64,000 bases of DNA from positions 388,501 to 452,500 of the forward strand of contig RPFO01000594.1 of NCBI GenBank assembly GCA_009746045.1. The letters run 5' to 3'. Origin of the DNA: Mesostigma viride (taxonomy: Eukaryota; Streptophyta; Mesostigmatophyceae; Mesostigmatales; Mesostigmataceae). The notes under the pieces are model-generated. The model saw nothing but the letters and a program-made list of their open reading frames with translations, did no database searches and was not told the origin of the DNA. Both the position numbers and the translations under genes were made by a program. Of the stretch, positions 19,393-31,000 are shown piece after piece (positions within the stretch are counted from its first letter, which is position 1; every line of letters begins with the position of its first letter).

Positions 19393-20069
19393 AGTTAATA
19401 TGGCTGTTACGTCCAAGCTCTAAAAGAGAAGAAAGGGCTGGAGTTAATATTGCCTGGCAAGCAATATTATTCTACTAAGCTACTTGGCTTGTAGAGATTC
19501 TACTTCCGGTTACTACAATCCAGAAACGGGTTCATTCTGATGAGTATTGCTCGAGATATGAGCAAGATACTGTTCTACTACATTCTACTTGGATTCGGTG
19601 ATTCTACGGTGGTTCTTCAAGTGACGCGTGGCATACGGCGTCTTGTCACAGTGTACGATAGGACATTTAGTCTCCGACACTGCGGTCTATTCAATGCTAT
19701 TGATTAGACGTAACAAATAGTGACAGGACTTGTGCGACAGGACACTGATGTGACTATTTATGGATAACGAGTCGAGATCTGCTGGTCCAGAGTGAAGGAC
19801 AGCAATATTGTGAGATGATCTGTCCTATCAGTCATCTGGATGTGACTGTGTCACAATTAGTATATAACGAGCAGGACGCTGCCACTTGGTAGCACCACTT
19901 TCCCTGCACCTGTGTCCTCGCACCTTCGGCGACGGTTCTCACGTGCCTTGTGCGTTCTGTGCTGGTAGCCATAACCAGCAACGTAAACCTATTGATTAAT
20001 ATAACTACTTCCTCTGTAGATATTAATCAGTGCAGGCTGAACCACAGTTCAGCCACAGTTTCGTTAACT
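19393..20069 (+). repeat. 3' LTR of the copia-like element
   Basis: Same length (677 bp) and ends as the 5' LTR. It is followed by TATAC (20070-20074), the duplicated target. About 99.5% identical to the 5' LTR by eye. Confidence 0.9.
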
Positions 20070-20074
20070 TATAC

Positions 20075-20608
20075 CTCCGCCACAAGCAAGATCGCAAGAT
20101 ATCCAAGGTGTAATGGAGGGGCAAAGACCTGATGATCAACCACAAGATGTGGACGCCCCCTGCGGGCTAGAATAGCTTGTATCATAGCCCCAGCTTGTAT
20201 CCATTGGTAGTCACTGCCGCCATGGCAGCCATGCCTATAGAATAGTGATTGCCTAGTTGTGCCATACCTATAATAGTCACACGCGCGTGGCACCGCTAAC
20301 ACACGGTACACAACCAGCCATAGCCTTAGCTTAGTCCTTGTACAGCCATGCATGCTACGTCTTGGCTATGCTCAGATTACTTGCCCACACTCCTTTTTAT
20401 GATATATATGCTCACATGGGTCGACTTATTGCACCCACAGATCTTAGTGCCGGTGATGATCGTTTAGCGTGTCCGATTGCAGCTGTGGAATGCCTCTGGC
20501 ATGAAGGAGGAAGGGGGTCTCTGCCCTTCCTTCCTGGTGTGCACACACAGGGATCAAAAGCACTTCGGTGCTAGTCCGTGACTCCCCAACGGGAGCACGA
20601 GTTAATTA
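20075..20608 (+). mobile_element. LINE family A copy, right of the copia insertion
   Basis: Continues the ORF1 interrupted at 12541 (CTCCGCCACAAGCAAGATC, then GACCTGATGATCAACCACAAG, end of ORF1). It runs through the whole 3' UTR to the AGCACTTCGGTGCT hairpin (20551-20564), the terminal hairpin region (CTCCCCAACGGGAG, 20582-20595) and a short TTAA tail. Removing the LTR element rejoins the two halves. Confidence 0.7.
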
Positions 20609-21362
20609 AGAGTCCAAAACAAACTGAATCACTCCGCTCGCGGTTAATGATCATCAGGACTACAGTAACTAGTGAGCTAGGCTTGTCGAAGTCATTTTAT
20701 TTTATTTATTTATTAGCGGGGCACTGCAAGTGCAACCTGACCGACTATCTATTGATGAGCCTTCAAATGGAAAAGTTGCCTATGCGTGGAACTGTAGAAC
20801 TACCTGAGACCGGGCACGGCCGCGGAGAACAACGGCGTTCCCGGGCGCCGCTGGGCGCGCCCGCTGTCGAACGTTGTTAGGCAACCCGCAACAATGATCA
20901 GTGCCTCGGCCGCGAAGGTTGGAGCGTGAGAAGTTCGCCGGTACAGGCTGGTAGTACAGTCGCGACAACAACAACAACTGTACCGGTTGGTGGTGCTCCT
21001 CTTCACATCTGGAACACCCGTACAGTCCGTCGATTTCAATTGGTCAAAATCGCCCTTCATCAATATCAGGGTCCCAGATCAAGAACTCCAGTTCCCAAGC
21101 CCATTTTTCCCCGTGGGGATTCGTTTCTAGGATGATGGATCGCGCGCCTTCCGCGACGCGATGGCTATGGATACCACGCTGAGTCGCCAGCCTTGACCTA
21201 GCATGGCGCCGACGTGAGTTGCGGGATATGTCAAGAGAATGCGAGAGGGAAGCTTGATGCAGGAGCAGATTGTGGGTGCAGGTGGCTGTTGGCGGCATTT
21301 TCCCGTTCATGGCGCACGTTACTTCGCCTATTAGGACCACATTAGCGTAGGCAAAAGGAGCC
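20609..21362 (+). promoter_or_regulatory. Upstream region of the KAC-type kinesin gene
   Basis: About 750 bp between the last LINE tail and the kinesin start codon, without a supportable gene. It holds an A/T-rich TTTATTTATTTATT block near 20700 and GC-rich DNA from 20810. The promoter and 5' UTR presumably lie here. No defined element can be assigned. Confidence 0.4.
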
Positions 21363-22097
21363 ATGAGTGGGGAGGAAAGTGATCCCTTCTCAAATCCCGG
21401 CAGCGGCATTGGGACGACTACTACTGGATCTACTACATCAAAATCGTATGTCGTTCCCAGTAATCTCCCGACAGCGAGATTTAAACACAAACGTGATAAT
21501 AGCATCGGCAATATTAATGTCCCACTTTTGGTCGGTGGGCAACCGACTGGCAGAACCAGCTCCACAGGTAGGGCTGCTTCTGCAGGGAGAATGAGCCCGC
21601 TAACGCGCATTACGGCCGAGACCGCCCCCGCGACTACCGGTACTAAAGGTCCATCTCCCGCAAGGCGTCGCGTGCAAAAAGCGGTGACCGAGCGGTTGGA
21701 GTACTATGACGCCAGCATTCCGGAGGTTAATACCCCAAGGGAAGCGGGCAGCCATGACGATGACGATGACGACGAAGGCCATTCCGCACCACTGTGCCCG
21801 GTTGGGTCTATTTCCAAAAAAGTCCTAGAGGTCGTGCGACAGCACTCGTTTAATACCGGTGAACTGGAGGAGGGCCGTAACGGCGTGGATCTCGAGCGCA
21901 CGACATCCGGCGGCAAGTTCGGTCAACCGCCGAGGCCGCGGATGCTGCAAGCATGGCCGTTGGCATCTGCCACGTCGAATTCCTCGACTCAATCAGCAGG
22001 GATGCCGCCACGGGCTGTCTTGGAAATGGCGCTTGGGCTGCTTCGGAATGCCAAGATAGACCTGGCGGCCGTCAAGCAACAGACAGGCGATCTGAGG
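21363..22097 (+). CDS. Kinesin exon 1: disordered head and coiled-coil start (residues 1-245)
   Basis: ATG at 21363 (context GAGCCATGAG). Ser/Thr/Gly-rich, with a run of six Asp codons and a last helical part [20 protein letters not shown]. That part aligns with the helix before the motor in plant KAC. Ends in a complete codon before GTAGGT; phase 0. The frame runs on to 22250, but the splice restores the family sequence. Confidence 0.8.
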
Positions 22098-25000
22098 GTA
22101 GGTGCCTTTGTTGTTGTCAATGTAGGAAGTTTGAAGCACACGAATGTAGCCAAAGCAGCCCAACATGGTTACGAGCCAGCCTCGTTACAACCCAGTATTG
22201 ACAACGATGGAGCTGCACAGGCGGACAATCGGTTTTTTCCTCCGCCGTAGAGCCCGCCAATGTGCAATGCACGTGCGTGACAAACCTGGTCCGCGGGGGT
22301 GGTAATACTAAGGTTTATTATGAGTCAGGTACTAGGAGTGTGTGTCCATGGAATGGCAGGGCATGTCCTTATTCCTTCTGGGCTGACGGGTGGTAGGGGG
22401 AAGATGCTTATAGGCAAGAACAAGGTTCAAATGGATAGAAACTCCAGCTGTTTGATGGGAAAACATCTAGTCAAGGAAAGACTTTGGGTTGAACTCGGAA
22501 GAGCCAACGTCGCGGAAGCAGGGTCACTGTGGTTGTCTGACTGGTTGCGATGGTCATGTCACACAATCGGTTATGGAGAGGGAGGGCAAGGTCCATGTGT
22601 CAGCACATTACATTGATTGGCTTTGGCACAGTGGTCAGCACGGGTGTGTGATGGACTATGGAGCGGTTGATTCTACGCACGGAAGACTTGATCGGTTCAT
22701 GCGTTGGATTGGCCATTCTAAGAATAGCAGCACAAAAAAATTATCCATGCCCCGTCTTGTTGCGATGGAGCCTTGCGACTAACAAGTAGCTGTTAGCCGA
22801 TGTATATATCCATTGTTGTCTCACATATATCCATGATTATGTCATGGACGTAGATGTCCTTCTGTCCCTATTCATGGCGCCCATGCCTTCATGTGGATGC
22901 CTCGCGGGAGTCCATGGTGGCCAGGATGAAGTGCATGGGCAAATAGCTGCTAGCACGCTGCACCCTATCTCTATCAGGTGTCCTCGCCTAGCCTTGATGC
23001 GTACGGTCCCCTTCTCACGCTCCCATTCTCCCACATGCAGGAGTACACGCCAAGATGAAGCGCATGGGCATGTAGCCTGTCCAGCCTGACCACTAACCCT
23101 GCCCTCATTTGTGCTGCTGCCTTCACACCCACGCAGGAGTACACGATCGCCAAGATGAAGCGCATGGGCAAGTACCTGCTGGTGCTGGGGGAGGCGGCCA
23201 ACGAGCAGACGGCGCTCATGGAGGAGTACGACGCACGCATCGTCCCGCTGGAGAACGAGCGCCGGCGGTTGTTCAACGAGCTGCTGCAAATATACGGCAA
23301 CGTTCGCGTCTTCTGTCGTGTGCGCGCGCCCAAGCCTTCCGAGGCAGGCCAGGTAGGGGCTGATTGGTCATTGGATGAAGTGGAATGGTTTTGAGTTCGG
23401 TCAGTGGCTAAACCAGCTGCTGCACATCTACGGTAACGCGTGTGTGTTCTGCCGCGTGCGCGCGCCTTATCCGTCCGGGGCGAGGCAGGCGTGGCCCACG
23501 TTGTTCTTTGATGAGACGCGGTAGAGGAGGGGTGCCCCACTCAGTGTTGGGTACCCCGGAAGCTCCGGTACTTCCCGGGGACTGCCGACGACGAATTAAA
23601 AGCAATCGCCTAGGAAATTCGGGACCTCCCTCCGCGCCTTTGGGCGAACGACGAACGTAAAACATAGTGACCAAGATTCGTATCTCTGCTAGATTATACT
23701 CACTTTGACCAGATTATGCTAAATTATACTATATTTACGAAGCTATGATATATTCACGCTGACTAATTGCCTTCGTACACTAATCGCTTTTCACGCACCG
23801 GCGCGGGAATAAACTCAACTCAACTCAACTCAACTCAACTCAACACTAATCGCTTTTCTTGGCCGATGCCATGAATGTGACAGCATGCAACTGAACCCTG
23901 GATATATAAATATATCGGATCATTCCATATGGCTGCAGGCGTTCAGTTCAGTTCAGTTTAGCAGCATGATGTGGTCGCTCCCCCCATCCATACTGGACGA
24001 CGACCGGTTAGTAAACGCGGGAGCTCCTTCCGGCCAGCCGCTTGGACGGAGACTGTAAAAATTGCCCTCGGAGCTCCCTCCTTTCCTAAATCTGGACGAC
24101 AAAGCTGGTCTTGGGTAGACCAAAAGGCTCCCTCCCGTCCAAAATCTTGACGACGGGGAAGGTCCCGGAGGGTTGTAAATGGCTGATGGGGCACCCCTCC
24201 TCGTGGTAGGGTCAGGTCCGGCAGTGGGGGCGGGTTTACGTGGCGCTTGCGTTGGGCCGGGCTGGAGGGGATGGATTGATTTTAGGCTCGGCAGGTGGGG
24301 ATCGTTCTAGATTAGGCTGGGCATGCCAGGTACCTGTTGATGGCGTAGACATAAGACCCTGACTGGCCCGGTACAGATAGTTTAATGGTATGAAGTTAGA
24401 CAACTGTTCCTGGACACATGGCGGTCCAACGGCGTGTTAGGACTAGATAGATATGGTTATGTGTGAATTTCGCAACGTGGGATGGTGCGGGCTAGGTGAT
24501 AGGCTTTTGTGGCCGGCCAGGTGTTGACTGACCCGGTTAGCGGTTTTAGGCTTTAGGCAGTGCAGGGCGCTCATTGAAGGGGCAAGCCATGTGGTTTGGT
24601 GGTTTGGGACATGTGATAGCGACAGGGTTTCATAAAACATCGACAACTTTTGTCAACAGGTTTCATGAAACATCAATAACTTTTGTCAACAGGTTCCATG
24701 AAACATCAATGACTTTTGTCAACAGGTTCCATGAAACATCAATAACTTTTGTCAACAGGTTTCATGAAACATCAACAACTTTTGTCAACAGGTTTCATGA
24801 AACATCAACAACTTTTGTCAACAGGTTTTATGAAACATCACCAACTTTTGTCAACAGGTTTCATGAGACGTGCGTCTCTGTGTGGGGCATGACAGGGACT
24901 GAGATGGCAACTGGGTGGTGGTGGGAAATGGGTATAGATGGGGAGCATCAATGCAAGAAGTGTGTGCCGCGTCATTGTTTTCGGAAAGTTGTGGCGGGAA

Positions 25001-28000
25001 GTTTTGGAGTCAGTGGTGTGTTCCACCATGGAAAGTTGTATTGGTTTTGGGATGCCTGGATTGCCTGACTTTTTAGACCCAATCTTGCGTATTGCTGACC
25101 ACCGATGTATCGGCTACCCTGCTGCCTGGTCTTTTACGCCATGGGCCACCTCTCCCATCCTCTCCCCCTCCCAAACCCACCCACCCACCCACCCACCCAC
25201 CCACCCACCCACCCACCCACCCACCACCCACCCACCCACCCACCCACCCACCCACCCACCCACCCACCCACCCACCCACCACCCACCCACCCACCCACCC
25301 ACCCACCCACCCACCCACCCACCACCCACCCACCCACCCACCCACCCACCCACCCACCCACCCACCCACCCACCCACCCACCCGCCCTCCTTTGTCTTGC
25401 TCTCCTTCCATCACCACCACCGCCTCTCTCTCTCTGTGTTTCCCCCACTCTCAACCCCTCTCTCCCCCTGTCCCACTCTCTCTCCCTCTCTCTTTCCCTC
25501 CCCCCTTTTCCCCCTCCTCCACCCTCTCCATCGTTGGTGCGCCGACACAGGGCACCCTCGCGGTCTCGTTCCCCGAGGAAGGCACGGGCAACCTGGTGCG
25601 CGTGGTCACGGGGCTCAACCCGAGCGGGGGGTTCGGCATCCCCGCGAAGAAGGACTTTGAGTTCGACCGCGTGTATCCCCCCGAGGCGAGCCAGGCCACC
25701 ATCTTTGAGGACGTGCAGCCGCTCGTGCAGTCGGTGGGTGGCATGCCGGCTGCCTATTAGTCAATGCCTGCTGCTCGCACCCACTGTTGGGCCTGCACCA
25801 TGATGCAGGGAGAGTCCTGTGTGGCAGTGAGGGAAGCTAGCGCAAGCTAGTCGAGGGCGCCCTCCCTCCTTCCCGTTGTGTATGGGGGTCGTAGTTTCCT
25901 TTATCGGTACCCACGTGACGCAGTCGGTACTCACGTGATTATTTTTTAATAATTGCCTGCTGCTGGCTGTTGGGAACACATATCCAGTTCCCTTGGTCAC
26001 TATAGCGAGCATGTTGTGTACTTTATGCCCATAGCTCTCAGTTTTGAGAGCACCAGCTCATCGTTCTAGGATGTTCCACCATTTGTGCAGTCGGTGGGTG
26101 CCCCCAGGCGCTGGCGTTCTTGTCGCAGGAGACTGAGTTATGTACAAGTATCCCCTTTACCTCGCGCTTCAGCCGTTCTGTGGTCGTGTGAAGCCGCACG
26201 GGCACGTTGAAAGCCACATGGGCGCGTGTGAAGCCGCATGGGTGCGTGTGAAGCCACACGGGCGCGTGTGAAGCCACACAGGCACGTTGGAAGCCGCACG
26301 GGCACGTTGAAAGCCACATGGGCGCGTGTGAAGCCGCACGGGTGCGTGTGAAGCCACACGGGCGCGTGTGAAGCCACACAGGCACGTTGGAAGCCACACA
26401 GGCACGGTGGAAGCCACAAGGGCACGTGTGAAGCCGCACGGGCACGTTGGAAGTCGCACAGGCACAGTTGGAAGCCGCACTGGCGCGTTGGAAGTCGCAC
26501 GGGCACGTTGGAAGCCGCACGGGCGCGTGTGAAGCCACACGGGCACGTTGGAAGCCACACGGGTACGTTGGAAGCCACACGCGCCTCAGAGCCAGGGGAG
26601 CCTACCATCCGTGGGACGGACCTCCCCTGTCCGTGGAAAACTAGGGCTGGAAGGGGGTGGGCGTGTGCGATGAGGTTGTCGGAATCCTTGGGCTCCCCTG
26701 TCCGCGTGAAACTAGGGCTGGAAGGGGGTGGGGGTGTGCGATGAGGTTGTCGGAATCCTTGCGCTCCCCTGTCCGCGTGAAACTAGGGCTGGAATGGGGT
26801 GGGGGTGTGCGATGAGGTTGTCGGAATCCTTGCGCCCTCCTGTCCTCGTGAAACCAGGGCTGGAAGGGGGTGGGCGTGTGCGATGAGGTTGTCGGTATCC
26901 TTGCGCTCCCCTGTCCGCGTGAAACTAGGGCTGGAAAGGGGTGGGCGTGTGCGATGAGGTTGTCGGTATCCTTGCGCTCCCCTGTCCGCGTGAAACTAGG
27001 GCTGGAAGGGGGTGGCCCTGTGCGATGAGGTTGTCGGTATCCTTGTGCTTGATGAAGTTCTCATCGCCCCATCTGCGTGGCATGTCTGTCTGTGGCAGCG
27101 GCCCTTGGGCGCAAGATGTTGGAGGGGGAGGGGGGGGGAGGAGGGGGAGGCGGAGGGAGGCATCCTGAGCAAATACCTGCTCATCACTACCCTTTGCCTA
27201 CTCGCTTTGGTAATCCCTGTGCCTACTCAGTCTGCTAATCCCCTTGTCCACATGTTCTGCCTACTCTGCTAACCCTTTAGCCTGCATGGTCTTTCTGGGT
27301 GTCTGTATTGTCATCAGAAAGCAACAATCGTGAAAATGCTATCTGCCCAAATCTGAGATTCCGCGGAACACAGAAGATAAGAAAGCTTAGAAGCTACCAG
27401 CAAGGAATCGAACATAGGACCTTTGCCATGATTTCGGGGCTGTGTGAGTCTCCTGATCCGAAGGCATCTCACTGAACGTTACGAAACAGCCCAACTGCGA
27501 GAAACCTCTTTACCGGAGAGGGGTGCCAATATGTCCGATATTGCTGAATCTATAGAAGATTACTCGGTATGCCCATGCTGCCCCCATTGGCACCCGCCTG
27601 GGTGTATTCCTGCTCCCTGGGGAGCGTGCACACCTGGGTGCGTGGCAGATCATGGACGCCTGCGTCGCGGCAGGCCTGGACGCAACGATGTCCCCTATTC
27701 CTTACCCTCCTGACTCTCCCTTATCACGCCTTTCCCCACACGGGGGATGTTCCATCTGCTACATACCCTTCCGCCCTAATTACTGCACTCTTAACTTGCC
27801 CTTTGCATCCTGTTCCCCCGCGCACTCGTCGTGCCGTGCCGTGCGCCAGGTAATGGACGGCTACAATGCTTGCGTATTCGCCTACGGCCAGACGGGCAGC
27901 GGCAAGACGTACACCATGCTGGGCAGTGGGCAGGTGCGGGTGCTGGGCGTGTTTTGCTCCCAATCACGGATCAGCTGGAAGGAGCTGCTTGAGATTACAG

Positions 28001-31000
28001 TGGTCATCACTGCGTCGCCCGCGCATGGCTGTTTACTGTGGTACTGTACTGTGGTAGTGGTGTAGTGTGCTGTGGTAGTGGTGTAGTGTGCTGTGGTGGT
28101 GGTGTAGGGTACTGTGGTAGTGGTGTAGTGTGCTGTGGTGGTGGTGTAGGGTACTGTGGTAGTGGTGTAGTGTGCTGTGGTGGTGGTGTAGGGTGCTGTG
28201 GTAGTGGTGTAGTGTGCTGTGGTGGTGGTGTAGGGTACTGTGGTAGTGGTGTAGTGTGCTGTGGTAGTGGTGTAGTGTGCTGTGGTGGTGGTGTAGTGTG
28301 GTGTGGTAGTGGTGTAGTGTGCTGTGGTGGTGGTGTAGTGTGCTGTGGTAGTGGTGTGGTGTGCTGTGGTGGTGGTGTAGTGTGCTGTGGTAGTGGTGTA
28401 GTGTGCTGTGGTGGTGGTGTAGTGTGGTGTGGTAGTGGTGTAGTGTGCTGTGGTGGTGGTGTAGTGTGCTGTGGTAGTGGTGTAGTGTGCTGTGGTAGTG
28501 GTGTAGGGTGCTGTGGTGGTGGTGTAGTGTGCTGTGGTAGTGGTGTAGGGTGCTGTGGTAGTGGTGTAGTGTGCTGTGGTGGTGGTGTAGTGTGCTGTGG
28601 TGGTGGTGTAGTGTACTGTGGTAGTGGTGTAGTGTGCTGTGGTAGTGGTGTAGGGTACTGTGGTAGTGGTGTGGTGTGCTGTGGTGGTGGTGTAGTGTGC
28701 TGTGGTGGTGGTGTAGTGTGCTGTGGTAGTGGTGTAGTGTGCTGTGGTAGTGGTGTAGTGTGCTGTGGTGGTGGTGTAGTGTGCTGTGGTGGTGGTGTAG
28801 TGTGCTGTGGTAGTGGTGTAGTGTGCTGTGGTAGTGGTGTAGTGTGCTGTGGTGGTGGTGTAGTGTGCTGTGGTGGTGGTGTAGTGTGCTGTGGTAGTGG
28901 TGTAGTGTGCTGTGGTGGTGGTGTAGTGTGCTGTGGTGGTGGTGTAGTGTGCTGTGGTAGTGGTGTAGTGTGCTGTGGTAGTGGTGTAGTGTGCTGTGGT
29001 AGTGGTGTAGTGTGCTGTGGTGGTGGTGTAGTGTGCTGTGGTAGTGGTGTAGTGTGCTGTGGTGGTGGTGTAGTGTGCTGTGGTAGTGGTGTAGTGTACT
29101 GTGGTGGTGGTGTAGTGTGCTGTGGTAGTGGTGTAGTGTGCTGTGGTAGTGGTGTGGTGTGCTGTGGTAGTGGTGTAGTGTGCTGTGGTAGTGGTGTAGT
29201 GTGCTGTGGTAGTGGTGTAGTGTGCTGTGGTAGTGGTGTAGTGTGCTGTGGTAGTGGTGTAGTGTGCTGTGGTAGTGGTGTAGTGTGCTGTGGTAGTGGT
29301 GTAGTGTGCTGTGGTAGTGGTGTAGTGTGCTGTGGTAGTGGTGTAGTGTGCTGTGGTAGTGGTGTGGTGTGCTGTGGTAGTGGTGTAGTGTGCTGTGGTA
29401 GTGGTGTAGTGTGCTGTGGTAGTGGTGTAGTGTGCTGTGGTAGTGGTGTAGTGTGCTGTGGTAGTGGTGTAGTGTGCTGTGGTAGTGGTGTAGGGTGCTG
29501 TGGTGGTGGTGTAGTGTGCTGTGGTAGTGGTGTAGTGTGCTGTGGTAGTGGTGTAGTGTGCTGTGGTAGTGGTGTAGTGTGCTGTGGTAGTGGTGTGGTG
29601 TGCTGTGGTAGTGGTGTAGTGTGCTGTGGTGGTGGTGTAGTGTGCTGTGGTAGTGGTGTAGTGTGCTGTGGTAGTGGTGTAGTGTGCTGTGGTAGTGGTG
29701 TGGTGTGCTGTGGTAGTGGTGTAGTGTGCTGTGGTAGTGGTGTAGTGTGCTGTGGTGGTGGTGTAGGGTACTGTGGTAGTGGTGTAGTGTGCTGTGGTAG
29801 TGGTGTAGTGTGCTGTGGTGGTGGTGTAGTGTGCTGTGGTAGTGGTGTAGTGTACTGTGGTAGTGGTGTAGTGTGCTGTGGTAGTGGTGTAGTGTGCTGT
29901 GGTGGTGGTGTAGGGTGCTGTGGTGGTGGTGTAGGGTGCTGTGGTAGTGGTGTAGTGTGCTGTGGTAGTGGTGTAGTGTGCTGTGGTGGTGGTGTAGTGT
30001 GCTGTGGTAGTGGTGTAGTGTGCTGTGGTAGTGGTGTGGTGTGCTGTGGTGGTGGTGTAGTGTGCTGTGGTAGTGGTGTGGTGTGCTGTGGTGGTGGTGT
30101 AGGGTGCTGTGGTAGTGGTGTAGTGTGCTGTGGTGGTGGTGTAGTGTGCTGTGGTAGTGGTGTAGTGTGCTGTGGTGGTGGTGTAGTGTGCTGTGGTAGT
30201 GGTGTAGTGTGCTGTGGTAGTGGTGTAGGGTGCTGTGGTGGTGGTGTAGTGTGCTGTGGTAGTGGTGTAGTGTGCTGTGGTAGTGGTGTAGTGTACTGTG
30301 GTGGTGGTGTAGTGTGCTGTGGTGGTGGTGTAGTGTGCTGTGGTAGTGGTGTAGTGTGCTGTGGTAGTGGTGTAGTGTGCTGTGGTGGTGGTGTAGTGTG
30401 CTGTGGTGGTGGTGTAGTGTACTGTGGTAGTGGTGTAGTGTGCTGTGGTAGTGGTGTAGTGTGCTGTGGTAGTGGTGTAGTGTGCTGTGGTAGTGGTGTA
30501 GGGTGCTGTGGTAGTGGTGTAGTGTGCTGTGGTGGTGGTGTAGTGTGCTGTGGTGTGGTGTAGTGTGCTGTGGTAGTGGTGTAGTGTGCTGTGGTAGTGG
30601 TGTAGTGTGCTGTGGTGGTGGTGTGGTGTGCTGTGGTAGTGGTGTAGTGTGCTGTGGTAGTGGTGTAGTGTGCTGTGGTAGTGGTGTAGTGTACTGTGGT
30701 AGTGGTGTAGTGTGCTGTGGTAGTGGTGTAGTGTGCTGTGGTGGTGGTGTAGTGTACTGTGGTAGTGGTGTAGTGTACTGTGGTAGTGGTGTAGTGTGCT
30801 GTGGTGGTGGTGTAGGGTGCTGTGGTAGTGGTGTAGTGTACTGTGGTAGTGGTGTAGTGTGCTGTGGTAGTGGTGTAGTGTGCTGTGGTGGTGGTGTAGT
30901 GTGCTGTGGTAGTGGTGTAGTGTGCTGTGGTGGTGGTGTAGGGTAATGTGGTAGTGGTGTAGTGTGCTGTGGTAGTGGTGTAGGGTACTGTGGTAGTGGT

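Larger units (their letters stand above)
12547..20069 (+). mobile_element. Ty1/copia-like LTR retrotransposon, nearly intact
   Basis: Two 677-bp LTRs bound a 6.2-kb interior. The 5-bp duplication TATAC flanks the element (12542-12546 and 20070-20074). Order inside: a small extra ORF, gag with a CCHC knuckle, then pol with integrase, retropepsin-like domain, reverse transcriptase and RNase H. RT immediately followed by RNase H, with integrase upstream, puts it nearer copia than gypsy. No envelope ORF is present. Codon use is more A/T-ending than in the neighbouring kinesin exons. The LTRs differ at about three positions, so the insertion is recent. It has split an older LINE copy. Confidence 0.9.

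Noticed and set aside
12547-20069. Endogenous retrovirus
   Set aside because: No envelope-like ORF after pol, and the RT-RNase H arrangement with upstream integrase is copia-like.
25073-25803. Pro/Thr/His and Gly/Val/Trp frames over the CCCA array
   Set aside because: Simple-sequence translation. Only 25551-25733 is coding (kinesin exon 3).
26038-26608. Minus-strand frames with repeated CGF and ASHAPV words
   Set aside because: A 20-bp minisatellite read in three frames.
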